DNA of 64,000 nucleotides from Theropithecus gelada (lineage: Eukaryota > Chordata > Mammalia > Primates > Cercopithecidae), in NCBI RefSeq assembly GCF_003255815.1, contig NC_037673.1, forward strand, positions 87,546,160 to 87,610,159, given 5' to 3'. The notes under the pieces were generated by a model. That model ran no database searches. It was not told the DNA's origin and saw nothing but the letters and a program-made list of their open reading frames with translations. The position numbers and the translations under genes were made by a program. Shown here in pieces: positions 9,333-22,704 of the stretch (position 1 is its first letter; each line of letters begins with the position of its first letter).

Positions 9333-10320
9333 AGAGAGTATTTTTGCATATCAAAGCTAGCATGAATCTTGGTAGGGCTTAGTGCAGGAAATAGAAATAA
9401 GAGTTTAGTCAAAGTGGATGACTAGATTGAAAAAGAGTGGGAAGCCAGAAGAGGAAATGGGCCACTTACAAAAGTCTGGAATATGAATGTGGCTTCTATG
9501 CTCAACCATAGAGTATAAGGAGAGAAAACAAACTTCAACAGCCATTTTCCCTACCATTCCATAAGCTTGGTAACTTTAAAGCTAAAACTAACCTTAGAAT
9601 TATGACTCATTATTTCAAATCAGCAGCTTCGTTTGTCATCTAATCTTAAATTTCCAAATCACATCACAGAATGCCTTTCTATTGCTTTCCTCTGCTTTTA
9701 TTACACAAGTATTTTGTCCTTACATTGGAAACAAACTGGAATGTATATTGAAAATTCTTATTACATCCACTGAGAATCCATAAGAAATTTAGAAATTCCG
9801 TACCATACAGAGTGCTCATGGAATTAGGATTCCAGGAATTTTCTTTAATTGCACGCAACACAAGTCAAACTTTTCCTCTGTTTTAGTTTTAGTTTTGTTT
9901 GGTTTTATCTACGGTCTTGGAGTCACTCAACTTGTCGAAACGTTTCTGCTTTTTTTCTGCCCTTCACCTCTTTGCCCTCAATCTCCATAACCCCTTTGGT
10001 CATTTTTCAAAGGGCTCACCTTTATGAAAACCCTAATATTCATTATCAATTATCTAGATAGCTTCACTTTTACTCTGCAGGAATTCAGTGACTAGGGTGG
10101 GGATTAGGGTGTGAAAAAAAGTTGGATGTTGCAGGTTGGGCATACTCAAAACGATCACAATTCCTCTGTGATTAACTCCCTTGTCTGTTTTTGTCTACGA
10201 CCATTATCTTCCTCTGGTATTCTCCTTTTCCATCATACTTTTTTGCCACATCTTCAAGTTGAGGATCAAGAACATGTACTCTGGGGTTGAGCAACTTTCT
10301 CAAACTGTTCCTACCCTTAG
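9333..10320. other. Unassigned sequence
   Basis: AT-rich with no recognised repeat or gene; the 60-70 codon frames here look random. Confidence 0.55.
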
Positions 10321-10333
10321 AAGTTTGGGCAGT

Positions 10334-10647
10334 GGCCAGGCATGATGGCCCATGCCTGTAACCCCAACATTTGGGGAAGCCAAGGAGGGAGGATCGCTTA
10401 AGCCCAGGAGTTCAATACCAGCCTAGGCAACAATAGGGATACCCTGTCTCTCCAAAAATTAAAAAAAAAAAAATAGCCAAGCATGGTGGTGTACACCTGA
10501 GTTCTCAGGTAGGGTTAAGGAAGACTGTGGTGGGCCCAGCTAAGCTTGAGCCAGGGAGATCAAGGCTGCAGTGAGCATGTTCATGTCAGTGCACTCCAGC
10601 CTGAGTGACAGAGTGAGACTCTGTTTCAAAAAAAAAAAAAAAAAAAA
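10334..10647 (+). mobile_element. AluJ-like element
   Basis: Diverged sense Alu with both arms, 'gcccatgcctgtaacccc', a middle A-run at 10458-10471 and an A-tail at 10627-10649. A short target duplication 'aagtttggg' is at 10321-10329 and 10648-10656. The right arm has a scrambled stretch near 10500-10545. Confidence 0.9.
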
Positions 10648-10656
10648 AAGTTTGGG

Positions 10657-11339
10657 TGATCAAACTTTAAGTCCAGACAATTTTAGTTCAGTCTTATAGT
10701 TCGTTTGGCTACTCGGCGCTTTCAAAAACTCAGTAGACTTCTTGTTTAATAAATATTGAACCTTGAGGAATATTTTCTCTAAGTCAATTTTATTCTGAGT
10801 TTCCTTAATTTTTTGAAAGTTTTAATAATAGATATAAAAGCCATATCTTTATTTTTCTCTTTATTAGAAAGCAGAGTTTTAATTACCTTTGTCACTTAAA
10901 ATACTTTCTCAATCATATTTCCTAGTATTTGTGATCTCAGAGTAGTTGATTTGCCCCACTTTGCAAATTCTGAAATTTCTTGAATCTCTCCGTTTTCTTT
11001 AATTTGAGTCTGCAAATTTGCCAATTCTTATCTGAGATTACCAGGTTTTTAGTAACATTCTGTCAAAAGCAGGTAACAGCAATCAACTCAGAAGACTAAC
11101 GTTCAGTTTTTCAAACTCTTCCTAATACTGCAGATTTATAAGATTAATGATCTATTTTCAAAACCATGCTTCCTTACTGCAAGCAATAGACAGATTACCA
11201 TCTTTCGAGATTACAATAATTAATGGCTTCCTCAGCATATCAATAAAGCAATAATACATACTTTATGTTTTATGTTTCAGAAACTCCCAACTTCTGGGAT
11301 AATTATTTTTGTAATAGAAGAAGCTGAAATATGTCATTA
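10657..11339. other. Unassigned AT-rich sequence
   Basis: No feature recognised. Confidence 0.55.
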
Positions 11340-11645
11340 TAACAAACCACCCTAAAATATTAGTGGTGTAAGAGAACAAAAATCCATCTTTGTTTGTTTC
11401 TGCAGAGTCCACTGCAGGAAAGACAGAACTGAAGGATCTCACTCAGCCATTAAATGCTTCTACTCTTAGCTGAAGCACACAACTTCCTCTCACAGCCCAT
11501 TGGCCAGAATAGATCACGTGTCACAGATCAGACTGTCTGTAAGGCACAAGAAAGTATAGTTCTGTCTTGTACCCACAAGGGAGAAGAATCAGATGTGAAT
11601 GGGCACTAGAAATCTCTCCTATACTCCCAAGTCCTACCTCTACAG
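11340..11645 (-). mobile_element. Ancient LTR-like repeat, antisense
   Basis: 'taacaaaccaccctaaaat' followed by 'attagtgg' is the antisense reading of a '...ccactaagttttggggtggtttgtta' LTR 3' end common in old mammalian LTR repeats. The remainder ('acaacttcctctcacagccc', 'ttggccagaatagatcacgtg') fits such an LTR at high divergence. Subfamily not resolved. Confidence 0.5.
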
Positions 11646-11895
11646 ATTTCTGCCTCTTAACCTAGAAAGTGAAATCATGGGAAAGCAGCGGCAGAGGTCA
11701 CACTGTAAGTATATTCTTCTCATATGAATTAAATTAAAATCAAATACAGTCAATTATATCTATGCCTCTTGATCTATAGAGATTCAAGTTATTTCTTTAT
11801 AATTTAGATGTTAGTTGCTATCAGTTAGCCTATTAAGTCTTGATAGTCCTGAAACTTTGTGCCTAAGGTTCCGAACTCCTGCAGTAGAACTTCTT

Positions 11896-12227
11896 TAGAA
11901 TTTCTTTCTTTTTAAATTTTTTTTTATTTTTTTGAGTTGAAGTCTCACTTTGTCACCCAGCCTGAAGTGTGGTGGTGCAATCTCGGCTCACTACAACCTC
12001 TGCCTCCCAGGTTCAAGCGATTCTCCTGTCTCAGCCTCCCGAATAGCAGGAATTACAGGCATGCACCACCATGCCCAGCTATTTTGTATATTTTTAGTAG
12101 AATCAGGGTTTCACCATACTGTTCAGGCTGGTCTCAAACTCCTGACCTCAGGTGATCTACTCACCTTGACCTCCCAAAGTGTTGGGATTACAGGAGTGAG
12201 CCACTGCACCTGGCCTAGAATTTCTTT
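11896..12227 (-). mobile_element. AluS with 12-bp target duplication
   Basis: Antisense Alu from a T-rich tail (11908-11932) to 'ccactgcacctggcc' at about 12215. The target duplication tagaatttcttt is at 11896-11907 and 12216-12227. Confidence 0.95.
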
Positions 12228-15200
12228 ACGAATTTATTTTTTGTTTTATTTTTTTATCCTTCTTGTGCACTCTTCTTGAACATTATATGGGGGACACAAT
12301 GGAATTATATATTGCAACAGTACAAACCTCTACTCAATTTTAATATTCGTTATCTCTATTAAAAATGGTCTCTTTTAATAAGTTCTTTGGTTTGCTCATT
12401 TTTCTGCTCTCTCCTCCTCCTACCATCATTCTATTATCATCTTTCGCATTGCTGCCCTTTTCTCTCAGGAGCAAGAACATTCTCTCTCTGTCTTTTATTT
12501 TCTTGTGCAATACAATTAGCCCCTGCAGTACCTAACTCCAAATTTAGGACCATGTTATTCCTCATTCTCTGGTAGTAGGAGTAGAGTTCTACTGTTTGAT
12601 TTATACCAGAATAAAGAAACATTTCTTGTGGAGTTTATATTTAGCCCTCACCAACTTGATTACTGTTTTCCACTTAGGTACTAAGGAAGACATCACGTAG
12701 ACTTGGCTTCTAGAAGTAACAAAGCCTGTTTCAATAAAAAGATTAGATAGAAAGCTTATAGGAGGAGGAATTGAATTTCACTGATATACTTAAAAAATTC
12801 TGTTCTTAAGACAATTTAAATATTTTATCAATAAACAGAGTTTTATTAATAAATACCCAAGAATTATAAGTAAATTATAAATTATGATATATTCTGAAAT
12901 CATGGAATAGAATGAGTCTTCAGGGTTTATACACACCCAGCTTGTTATATGAAAACAGTTAAAATTAAGGCATTTACCTCAAAGGCAAAATCAATTTCCT
13001 AATTATAAAGAAAGAAATGTTTAACAGAGAATAATTTTACAATTTTCAATATGTATTATTTTTAAAAGGAAGACCACCTTACTTTCATGATCATTCTATA
13101 TTTGATCAAATGTGACAAATTTTAAAGTATATTTAAAATTCTAAAGGAAATGTATTTCTTTCATGAGACTTCTTCAGGAAAAAATTTAGATTGCATGCTT
13201 ATATATAAATGGAAGCAAAAATCTTAATAAAAATGCATTTCCAAGTTCATTTCTAATCAACCTTTATCACCTATTATTCACCCTATTAAAAATGGAAAAG
13301 GCAAGCTGACAGGCATGTCAAGATGAATCCCTCAAAAAGATAACATGTCAACGTTGAAATAAAAAAAAATCATGGAAATGCTAAATTACAAAAAGTGCAT
13401 CTTTATTCTTTACACAGAGATTTTAGGCAATGAAAGACAAGGAGAAATTTTCTGAAATTTGAACAGCAATCTAGTGATGAGTTATGAGTACCATTTTCCC
13501 TTTCCCCAACAATCTGACTAGTAGATTTGGATGAACTTATATAGACAGGTTAAGCGAGGAGGCTATAAACACTTTGAAAACTGTATAATAAATACAAAAT
13601 AATTGCATAACATTTAACTTCTCTGTAGCTATATGGATTCTTTTTGTTTTTTTCTCATCTTTCAAAAATATAGCTTCTTGTTTTCATTATGTCATTCCAC
13701 ATTTTAATACCACAGAATGTCTCTTTTGTTTAAATACATACTGCTTGTAAGTGCTTAACGAATATCGTAAACAGCAATTTATGACACGATTATGGGCAGA
13801 TGTAGATAAGGCTTAGGGAGTTTAGGGCAGTGGATTAAAAATAAAAAGCAGAAATTTATAGAAAAATACTCCATTAAAGATATTGTTGGTGTCCAAAGGA
13901 GGATAAGACTGACAAACAGATAATATATACTATGAGGTAAAATGTTAAATTTAATAAAGTTGTTTCCTAATTTTCCTTTCTCTAAGATGCCTCCTGAGTC
14001 TTTATTGCCTGGAGTGTCTGACCATCAGCAAAGTGACCTGCAATAACTCCTACTGTCTAAAGATCATGCAATGGATGTGAAATTAATTTATATATACAGT
14101 ACTTCAGTTAGGTGATTAAATTTGACTAAGTCAGTATTATAGTCTATGTCATGTTAGGAAATGTAATGTAGAAATGATACTCATCTTGGCCCAAAATGCT
14201 AATCTATAATTAATTTCAACGTGTATTTCCCATAACTTTGTTAAAAGAAATAATTATATTCTTACAGGTTTTTAAATATTTTAGTATACCCAAAGCAGGT
14301 CACCATTAATCAAGAAACCTTAAAAAGCATGTGTGTATTGAGATTAATAAACATACCCTAAAATATTTAAATATTTGGATTTACAAATGAATCTAGATAA
14401 TTTTTAAATAAGAGGCTTATTATATTTTTAAAAAATGTATTCAAAATCAAATGCTTAAAGTTTTTAAATGTTTTATAGGAAAACTATATAAGTTATGCAG
14501 ATTCTTTAAAAGTCTTCAAATTGTAGGAATAATATTTCAGAAATAAAGATGGGAATGAGTGATCTAGAATGCATAGATTAAATGATAATTTTTCCCTCAT
14601 CTCTCTTGTGACTCTCACTGAACAATTTTTGATTATGCAACCAAATAAAATCTTGTCAGTTATCACCCTTTCAAGTGGATTATAATAACATGTAGAATAT
14701 ATGGTGAAACGCCAACTTCTTATCACATTTCACCTAAGAAATCATTGTAAACACTGTACTGCCACTTTGCCCTTTCTGCAACCATGATTGGCATTAATTC
14801 CTTTGGATGAGTCTGGACTTAGCTTCTTCTGACAGTATCATCCTTGTTTCACTTCCCGAATCAGGTTTGCTCCATACCAAAAATTGCTTCCTGGCCAGGC
14901 ATGCTCTTAGCAGATTGACCTAGCAGAGAAGCTTCTGGACTTCTGTCAAATAGGCAAAATGGTGATGTGCATGAAGCCACTCAATTCCAAATGATGTTGT
15001 GTAAAAAAATAAAATTCAGTGCTGTTTGTTTAAAAGGTCAGTTCATAATTAGTTTACAGGTAATTGGAGCTTTAGAATGAATTTAATTTTCATAGCTTCA
15101 ATAAAAAATTTTCATAAAGATTTATCTTCAGATTAGTTTAATTATTGCTATAAATTTGTATACATTTTAAAAATTTAAATTAAATTTAAATAATAGCCAG

Positions 15201-16690
15201 TTTAAAGAGTTTTGAGCGTTTACAAAATGTGTTTTTTCATATACATATATATATATATAAAATTATATGCTTCTAGACTTGCTCAGATTTTGAATACTCA
15301 ACAATAACAAAAATTATTTAAATTTTTTTAAAAATTCATTTGATTCATGTTTAAAATAGACACACATAATATCCCTAAAATAAATGAACTGGGAAATTAA
15401 ATTGTCTATATATAACTATAGTTTTGTTTTATAAAATCAACTATAAGGAATGTCGTATCTTTAGTTATGGATCAAAGGAAAAGAAAAGGCCATTGTATTT
15501 TAAAATGTTGGGCTTTTTTGTTTTGAATTTGGGGCAAACTTGATGGAAAAAGAGCAAGACTGTTGTAGCAGGAAACAATGCTTATGTCTTATTGGCAAAG
15601 TTTTACAGTGGTCATGGCTAGCTGGGTGTAGTGTTGTCATTGATTTTTTCTAAAATGGTGAAGATCCTCATTTAACAAATTCAAAGCAAGTCTTTTTAAT
15701 AGAATGAGTCATAATTGTGACTAAATATTCATAAATTCAGAATACAGAGAACAAATATCTCTCTTGGATAATTTTGGTGCACTTAATAAACTTTAAATTT
15801 AATTTCAAGGCTTTGGTTTCTTGAATTCTGAAATTCTGACCCAAATAAAACCACTATCTGAAAATCATATTAAAACTATGTGTCAGGATATATATGTATG
15901 CATGCAGAAATGCCCACAGAAACTCATGTGAATGAATGAATGAACAGATAAATGAACAAAAGCTTTCTTCGTATAATAGTGATGTCAAATAGGTATATAA
16001 GTTTTTGAAAAATCCAGTCATATGTCATTGTACGGGGTCTCAAATGCCTTATTCTATTGAAAATATTTAAATCTCTTTTATCTAAACACATTAGGATTTT
16101 CTAATTTGAAGAAAAAATGACACAGAATTCTATGACAAATTCTTTAGAAAACTATTTCCAATCTCTTGGGGTGGGGTACTTTTCTCGGTGGCTGGAATAA
16201 AATCTACATCTAATTATTTTCTGGGACTTTATTTTGCTTGAGGATTTTTGCAAAATAATGCCAGGCCTCTAGCAAGGCATTAAATGTTGGTTCAATTCAG
16301 ACCTCATATGCCATTGTTTTGTAGTTGTTCCAGGTACAAGTTAAAACAACTTACCAAACAAAACCAAACCAAACAAAAACCTTGGCATTATCTGTTTTGT
16401 TGTGAACCTCATTCAACCTGAAATTTAATTAGGTTACCATGAGGGTCTGTAATGTGGATTAATAGTTTTATTGTATGCCTGTGATTAGTTTCTGTTTGTT
16501 CTAATTTCTTTTTAGCCCCTTCCTGACCTTGAGGTGAAAAAACACAGAAGATGTATTCCTTCAATTTAATGCCAGTTTGAGGTGTTTCTCCTGCATCATC
16601 AGATCAATGAAAAGTAAATAGCCTACACTTCTTGTTTCACAGTGCAGTATTGATCTTTCTTCAGCTTTTGCTTCCCCTTTTCCCTGCGTC
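12228..16690. other. Unassigned AT-rich sequence
   Basis: A long stretch with no Alu, L1 or LTR that I can identify and no reading frame worth calling. It holds an (AT)n run at 15240-15258 and an 'aatgaatgaatg' run near 15935. Old fragments beyond recognition by eye may be present. Confidence 0.5.
15236..15262. repeat. Short (AT)n microsatellite
   Basis: 'catatacatatatatatata' simple repeat inside AT-rich DNA. Confidence 0.9.
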
Positions 16691-16798
16691 TTGTGTCTTT
16701 CAACCCCTGGGACTGAAGTGATTGCCATAGATTGGACAAGCTAACAAGCGCATGATAAGGAACCGGTGTTTTGTGGTATACTCACATGCACATGCTTG

Positions 16799-16806
16799 GT
16801 ATATAA
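16799..16806 (+). promoter_or_regulatory. TATA-box-like sequence (speculative)
   Basis: 'tatataaa' preceded by 'gcttgg' and followed by a less AT-rich stretch. It would place a start near 16830. Such octamers occur by chance in AT-rich DNA; it is listed only because a good splice donor (17065), acceptor (18261) and poly(A) signals (18518, 18539) follow in order. Confidence 0.15.
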
Positions 16807-16869
16807 AGCCTGCTTCTGCATTGAAAGAGAGGTGCCATTTTGCGTGCATGGCACAAGCCACTAGAAGAA

Positions 16870-16911
16870 AGAACCAAAAGAAAAAAAAAAGCAAAAAAAA
16901 AAAAAAAAAAA
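16870..16911 (+). repeat. A-rich tract
   Basis: Two A runs (10 and 19 A) separated by 'gc'. It could be a retrotransposon tail, but the sequence upstream is not recognised and no target duplication is evident. Confidence 0.85.
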
Positions 16912-18261
16912 CAGGACGGATGATTTTATTTGCTATCCCAAATCTTTGCAGATAGTGCTAAATTAGGTGATGAAACTCCTTTGAAAAGTAAAAGACAAGT
17001 AGCCTGCGGGAAAATGCCATATGCTTTTAGCTTTGGCAAATGACTGGATGTTGGCAGCCTGTGGGTAAGTGTCTACTATCCTTCAGCATCTATGCTTTCA
17101 AAGGAATATTTGTTATTATGATTTTTGTGGGGTTTTTTTGTTTAATTATTTACTTAAGGCTAATTGTTAAATTGTTAATCTTAGCATTTGCAAAATAGTT
17201 ATAATTTGGATTCCGAATCCAACACTTAGAAATATGTATTTAAGCCACGTGTCTTCACAAGAAGCATTAGGAGATATATTTGCTTCTTTAACAATCTGAC
17301 TGATTTGTGGCTTTTCTTTGAGGTGAAAAGAAATGTTTTTGTAAAGATGTGAATGGATCTAAGGTGTCAAGTAATAGAAGGAAATAGGATAACTTTGTAC
17401 AGCTTAGAAATACTTTGTTTTCTCCCTGCCTGTCTTTAACATGTTCATTGTAAAAATGAAAACCCTCCAAGTTTTATTTTTGGGCCCTTCTGTATCCACA
17501 GATTTGTCTGGCATTGAAAAATGGATAAATGAATAATTGATATTCTGTCACATGCTATTGTCTCTTTACCGATAGATATTTTATGCTGGGCAGCTTGCAA
17601 GTTTTCTGACCTCACTTTAGGATGGTAGGGATCCAGTTTCTTGACTCTGATGTGCTTATAAGTTATTGGTGCCATTGGCTCCCAGCTCTGTAAACTAATA
17701 TATTTATAAATAAGTTATCCTTTCTTTACTTTTTACGTTCTCATTCTGGAATTTAGTTTGAGATTCTACAGTCAGGCTATTATCTGAGAGTCCATGGTTG
17801 AAAGGAGGTTCACATGACAGAGGAAATAAACAAAGCTTATGTTTCTCATGGAGAAATGTTGTGACCTTGATAAATGTTAACATAGCATGCAGATCTGTAG
17901 AGGATGTTTAACTTATTAGTAATTTTAAGGAAAAATATTCCCTATGCACAGGTTTCTGATTCTGATATGTAAATCACTGTGCTGTCATATAGAAACATTC
18001 TATGAACACCATGGATACTGCTGCAATGCGGCTTTTAGCACGTTGTTGTCTGTATGATGCTTTTATATCATGCGCCTTTTGTTGTCTGAGCAGAATACAG
18101 AATACATGGAACAAATTAAGCAAAATGTTGGAGCTTCTGTGTCTTACTCAGGTTTTATGACTTGTATACTTGGACTTGGGTGATTGTTCTAACCCAAGTT
18201 ATTATGTGATCCTTAGGGTAACTCTACTGCTGATTTGAAAGCTATTAATTTTCTATTACAG

Positions 18262-18565
18262 TGTGCTAAAGATGTTCTATAGTGTGGCACTCACCTGCAT
18301 TATTGAGTCAATGACCAATTGCAGAGTTGCTCTGTGGTGGTTGGAGCTTAACTCAACCCTCTGGGATCTCATTTATTATTTGCAGATATTGATTTTGGAA
18401 AAAAGAAAAGCTAAGATGTGTGAATATAATACTAACTTAGACCTGGCCTAGAGCTATTAACTCCTAATGGTCTGAGTATTGTATGTGTTAACATGTTACG
18501 TATTTTGTGATTTTAATAATAAATTATACTGTGTTCACAATAAATATTTATCAGTATCTGTACAG
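18262..18565 (+). ncRNA. Candidate 3' terminal exon of a noncoding transcript (speculative)
   Basis: An acceptor-like pyrimidine/AG 'ttaattttctattacag' ends at 18261. Two AATAAA signals lie at 18518-18523 and 18539-18544, with a TG-rich 'cttgctgtatgtg' about 50 bp beyond. A 62-codon open frame (18263-18451) lies between but has no recognisable domain. All of these signals are short and could be coincidental; no transcript is known to me. Confidence 0.15.
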
Positions 18566-20778
18566 CATGTCTAAACATTGAGTACCCAAATGATCTTGCT
18601 GTATGTGATTAGAATCTGAACTTAGCTTTAGTCATATTTGTAATTTTCTGATGTCTTAAAAATGGAAATAAGAGAAGAACATTTACTTGTACCCTTAAAA
18701 ATATCCTAAGCACGTACCCAAGTGTGTATGGTATATAATATGCAATGTGTGTGTTTGTGTGCAGAGGGAATCTTAGTGATTTTTAATTTATTTTTCTTGA
18801 ACATTGTCCACAGGCAGTTTCTTGAAGCAGCCTTAGGACTGTTAAAAAATAAAAGAACATAAAAATGTATGGGGAAGCTCTTCACCTGGAGGAATCTAAA
18901 ATTCAAAATGAAGTCCAGGCTTATGTGGCATTCTAGGGTGCACGATCTCTTGACTGAGGGGACCCTGAGAACCCATTATTGACACTGGTGTTCCCATAAG
19001 ACTGACAGGGTTACAAAGACACACTCTTTGTGGGCTCCCCAGCAATCACCTTTCCATGCCCTCATGTTTATCGCTAAGGCTTAATTGCACACAATTTCTC
19101 AAAACCTCATTCTTTTTTTTCCTTCAGATGCCTCCATTATTTTCAGAGAAATAGCATTTCTACACAGCCAAAGTAATTGGAAACATTTAGAAAATTATTT
19201 TGCTTTGTTTATTTAAGGTAAAGGCCAGTTTTTAAAATGGATTTTTATTTTTTATTTCCTATTTTTTATTTGTTTTTTTATTTAATAACAAATGTAAAAG
19301 AGCAAAATCTATTTCTAATTTGAAATTAATTAACTTAAATGATGAAAGGGGATTATATTGCCAACAGTCATATCACATGAAAACAATTGGCAACCCAATA
19401 CGAAATATTTGTCAAAAAAATTCTTGTTACCCTAATTTGTTCAAGGACTATTGTATGGAATGAAAAGGATATATGACATTTGTTTTTCTCCCTCTTTAGC
19501 ATCATATTTTAGTTTGAAATTCACCAGTTCTAATTATCTCCTATTTGCAACTGCTCCAGAGGAACCCTTACATAAGTGCCCTTAGTAAATTCCTTTATTC
19601 AGTCATGTTTTTCACTAAATAGAAATATATTGTCTATTATGTGTTAAGTGTACTAGATGCTAAAAATATTTTTAAAAAGATTCATAATAGAAATATAAAA
19701 AAGAGGAAAAGGAGACCAAGTCTTTGATTTTATAAAAGCTTAATTATAGTAGGAATTGAACACAAAGTCAGTATAAAGCAAATTTATTTATATTAGAAGT
19801 AAAAATAATTTACCATATTATGAGGATACACTAAAATATGAAATTCAAAGAAACTAATTTTCAGTATAATTTTAATGTTTAAAAAGTACCTTTTGATTTG
19901 TAATATGTATAACCATGTCCAGCAGAATTTCTCAATTTATATGATTACTTATTCAACCAACATTTACTTAGTATCACTTTTATGATAGGAGCTAGAAAGA
20001 TAGAGAAAACAAGGTGAATTTCTAGCTCTTGCATGCTAACAGATTACAGAAGAAGACATACAAAGTCTAAAAGTGCACTCAGTCCTTAAAATGTCTCTTC
20101 ACTGTAGACTTTTTAGTCAACCATCAAAGGGAAAGTTTTACTTGCTATATCTATATCTATCATGTTCACAATCAAATAATGAGAACTGATATTCAGTTCA
20201 ATATTAAATAGTGAGAATAATATGATAATTTTGATTTATTTTATTTTTGGTATCACCTATGTAAAATGTTGTACATAAGACATTTTACATGTTATAGGTA
20301 TTTTTACATGTTACAGGTAGGTTCACATAGGTATCACCTAGATAAAATGTTGCAGATATGATCTAGAGGCTTCTACTAGTTTTAATAATGATAAATATTG
20401 AACAGGTTAAGGCTAGTTCAGAGAGCAACCGGAGACACTAACAAATTAGTGACACTGCATTTGCCTTACATCACCAAATACCTACAAGTGAAATTAGATA
20501 CCAATTCTGAAACGTGCCTACAATAGGCATAGCTGCTTAACTGCCAAGATAGATACTGATGAGACATCTGTTGGGGAAGTTTTAAGTAGGATAGGCACCC
20601 AAAAATCAAAGCTTAAAAACTCAAGATTAAATGTTTCTGACTTATGAAATCACAAAAGTACATTTTCAATGATATATTTGTGATTTGGCACCATGAATGT
20701 TTTCTTTAAATGCTTAACATTTTAAAGTAAATGACTTTCTGAGTAGTTTTTCTTTAATCTGAAAGTATAAATGAACAT
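18566..20778. other. Unassigned AT-rich sequence
   Basis: Nothing recognised apart from a local sequence duplication at 20251-20355. A faint resemblance to an old dispersed repeat is seen at 19975-20050. Confidence 0.5.
20251..20355 (+). repeat. Local direct duplication with 'ggtatcaccta' units
   Basis: 'ggtatcacctatgtaaaatg' at 20250-20269 recurs about 80 bp on as 'ggtatcacctagataaaatg'. Between them 'ttacatgtta' occurs twice, each followed by 'ggta'. It looks like a small imperfect tandem duplication. Confidence 0.8.
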
Positions 20779-20792
20779 GAGTCAGTATTTTT

Positions 20793-21107
20793 TTTTTTTT
20801 TTTTTTTTTTTTGAGACAGGGTCTCGCTCTGTCACCCAGTATGGAGTGCAGTGGTGGGATCTTGGCTCACTGCAACCTCCGCCTCGCCAGGTTCAAGCAA
20901 TTCTCCCTCCCTCAGCCTCGTGAGCAGCTGGGATTACAGGTGCTCGTCACCATACCCAGCTAACTTTTTTTTTTTTTTTGTATTTTTAGAAGAGATGGCA
21001 TTTCGTCATGTTGGTCAGGCTGGTCTTGAATGCCTGACCTCAGGTGATCCACCCATCTTGGCCTCCCAAAGTGCTGGGATTACAGGGTTGAGCCCTCGGG
21101 TCACGAC
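20793..21107 (-). mobile_element. AluS with 14-bp target duplication and odd 5' end
   Basis: Antisense Alu with a middle poly-T at 20966-20979. The target duplication gagtcagtattttt is at 20779-20792 and 21108-21121. The Alu 5' end, normally '...gccaccgcgcccggcc', reads 'gagccctcgggtcacgac', so the last 15 or so bases are rearranged while the duplication is intact. Confidence 0.95.
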
Positions 21108-21121
21108 GAGTCAGTATTTTT

Positions 21122-22704
21122 GATGAGTACTCTCTCCTATTTATTTATTTGTCAACAAATGGCAGTGATAATCAGCTGACAACAGGCAGTCAACATTATA
21201 AATGGTTCACATAATTCACTGTAGATAGAAATCCAGGGAAAATATGGATGCCACTCCTTTCAATAAAATGGAGGCAAAACAACCCCACTACTGATTCTAA
21301 TTTACTGCTGTTCCTTAACGTCTCATAATTGAGGGTGAGGCTGTCAAGTTAGTCTTGCTCTTTTTTTTTTTTTTTCCCCGTGTAAGTGATTGTTATTGCT
21401 GTACATTACAGGTCAGAAATACACCAGAGAAAATAATTTTAGATATACTATTATATACATTAACTTAGAAGATATATATATTTTTTCTGGCACAATACTC
21501 TGTTCATAGGAACATCAACTTCAAGTGTGATCTGTTCCTTTTTAGTGGCCTGTGAAATAGTACCATAAATTCATCCCCAATATGAAAAGCATCAGCAGTG
21601 AAATTTGAGGCAGCCTGTCAAGCAAAAAGTAAGGCATTAGTTAAGAGGGGCCGTTTTTACAAAAGGTCATTGTTAGGTTCATATGGGTAGGCAAAGAGTA
21701 CACAGTTTCTTTATCACTGTCCATTCATTCAGTGGAACAATTTTATTTCTAAATTTAAGAGATCAGAGATGCTATTGACCCTTGGTCAGAAAAGATGCTG
21801 ATGCTAACAATGGCTCTTCTTATTGCCTTACTGTAATTTACCTACTCATATGTCTAGGCACCTTCAGCATCAGTCACATCTGAAATATATTTGGCTCAGG
21901 CTTTTAGCCCCTTTTGGCTTCACTTGGCTTTTTGCCCAGACTTAATATTTTATAATAAAATTATTCAAATTCTCTCCATTATTGCAATATAATTTCCCCC
22001 CATTGACTTCCAACTATATCAATCTATAGTCTTTCTCCTTGTAGTCTCAGAAAATCAAAATAGTATGAGGACTCAAACTATCGTAAATCTATAATTTCTG
22101 GTTGAACTTTCAGTGATGCTTGGCCATGCTTTTATTAAACTTTTTATGACTCTTTCATATTCCCCAGTGACTATGTGAAACATTGTCTACACTTACCAAA
22201 TTTAAAATCCCACCTCCTCATGTTCTGTGGTAGACTTCTAGTGCCAGTTACCATTTGGTTCTCCTTTCCCCCATAAGGATGATTTTACTCCTGATGTCCT
22301 TAGTGTTATAAAGGACCAGAAGGTTCTGAGTAGAAATGATTTCTGAATGACTCTCAGTGGAAGACATCTTGTATTTTTCTTCCCTGCCTTTTGAACCAGA
22401 GACCTTATGATTGAAATTATGAAGCTACAAGGTGGTGGGGGCGTCTGTCAACTCGAATAGTCATGGAGGTGTGGAGGCAGTTGCCATAGAGAGTCAGCAG
22501 GTCAAATTTTCATGAACAATAGTTTCAAGCCAATTGAGATGTTGGGGATGTTTATTTTCCAGACTATCCAAAGATGGCCTGACATCTTTACATTTAGGAG
22601 ATGACTTTGTTTTCCCTGATACTGAGAGCTTTGAGAAAATCCAACACATTGTGTTCCTACCATAATATAATGGTATTTATACATTTTAAAATAAAAATAT
22701 TTCT
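21122..22704. other. Unassigned sequence
   Basis: No repeat recognised with certainty. The part 22200-22690 is less AT-rich and might be an old LTR fragment, but I cannot name it. Confidence 0.5.

Noticed and set aside
16870..16911. Poly-A tract as the tail of a processed pseudogene
   Set aside because: Upstream sequence is not recognised as any mRNA and no target duplication is seen.
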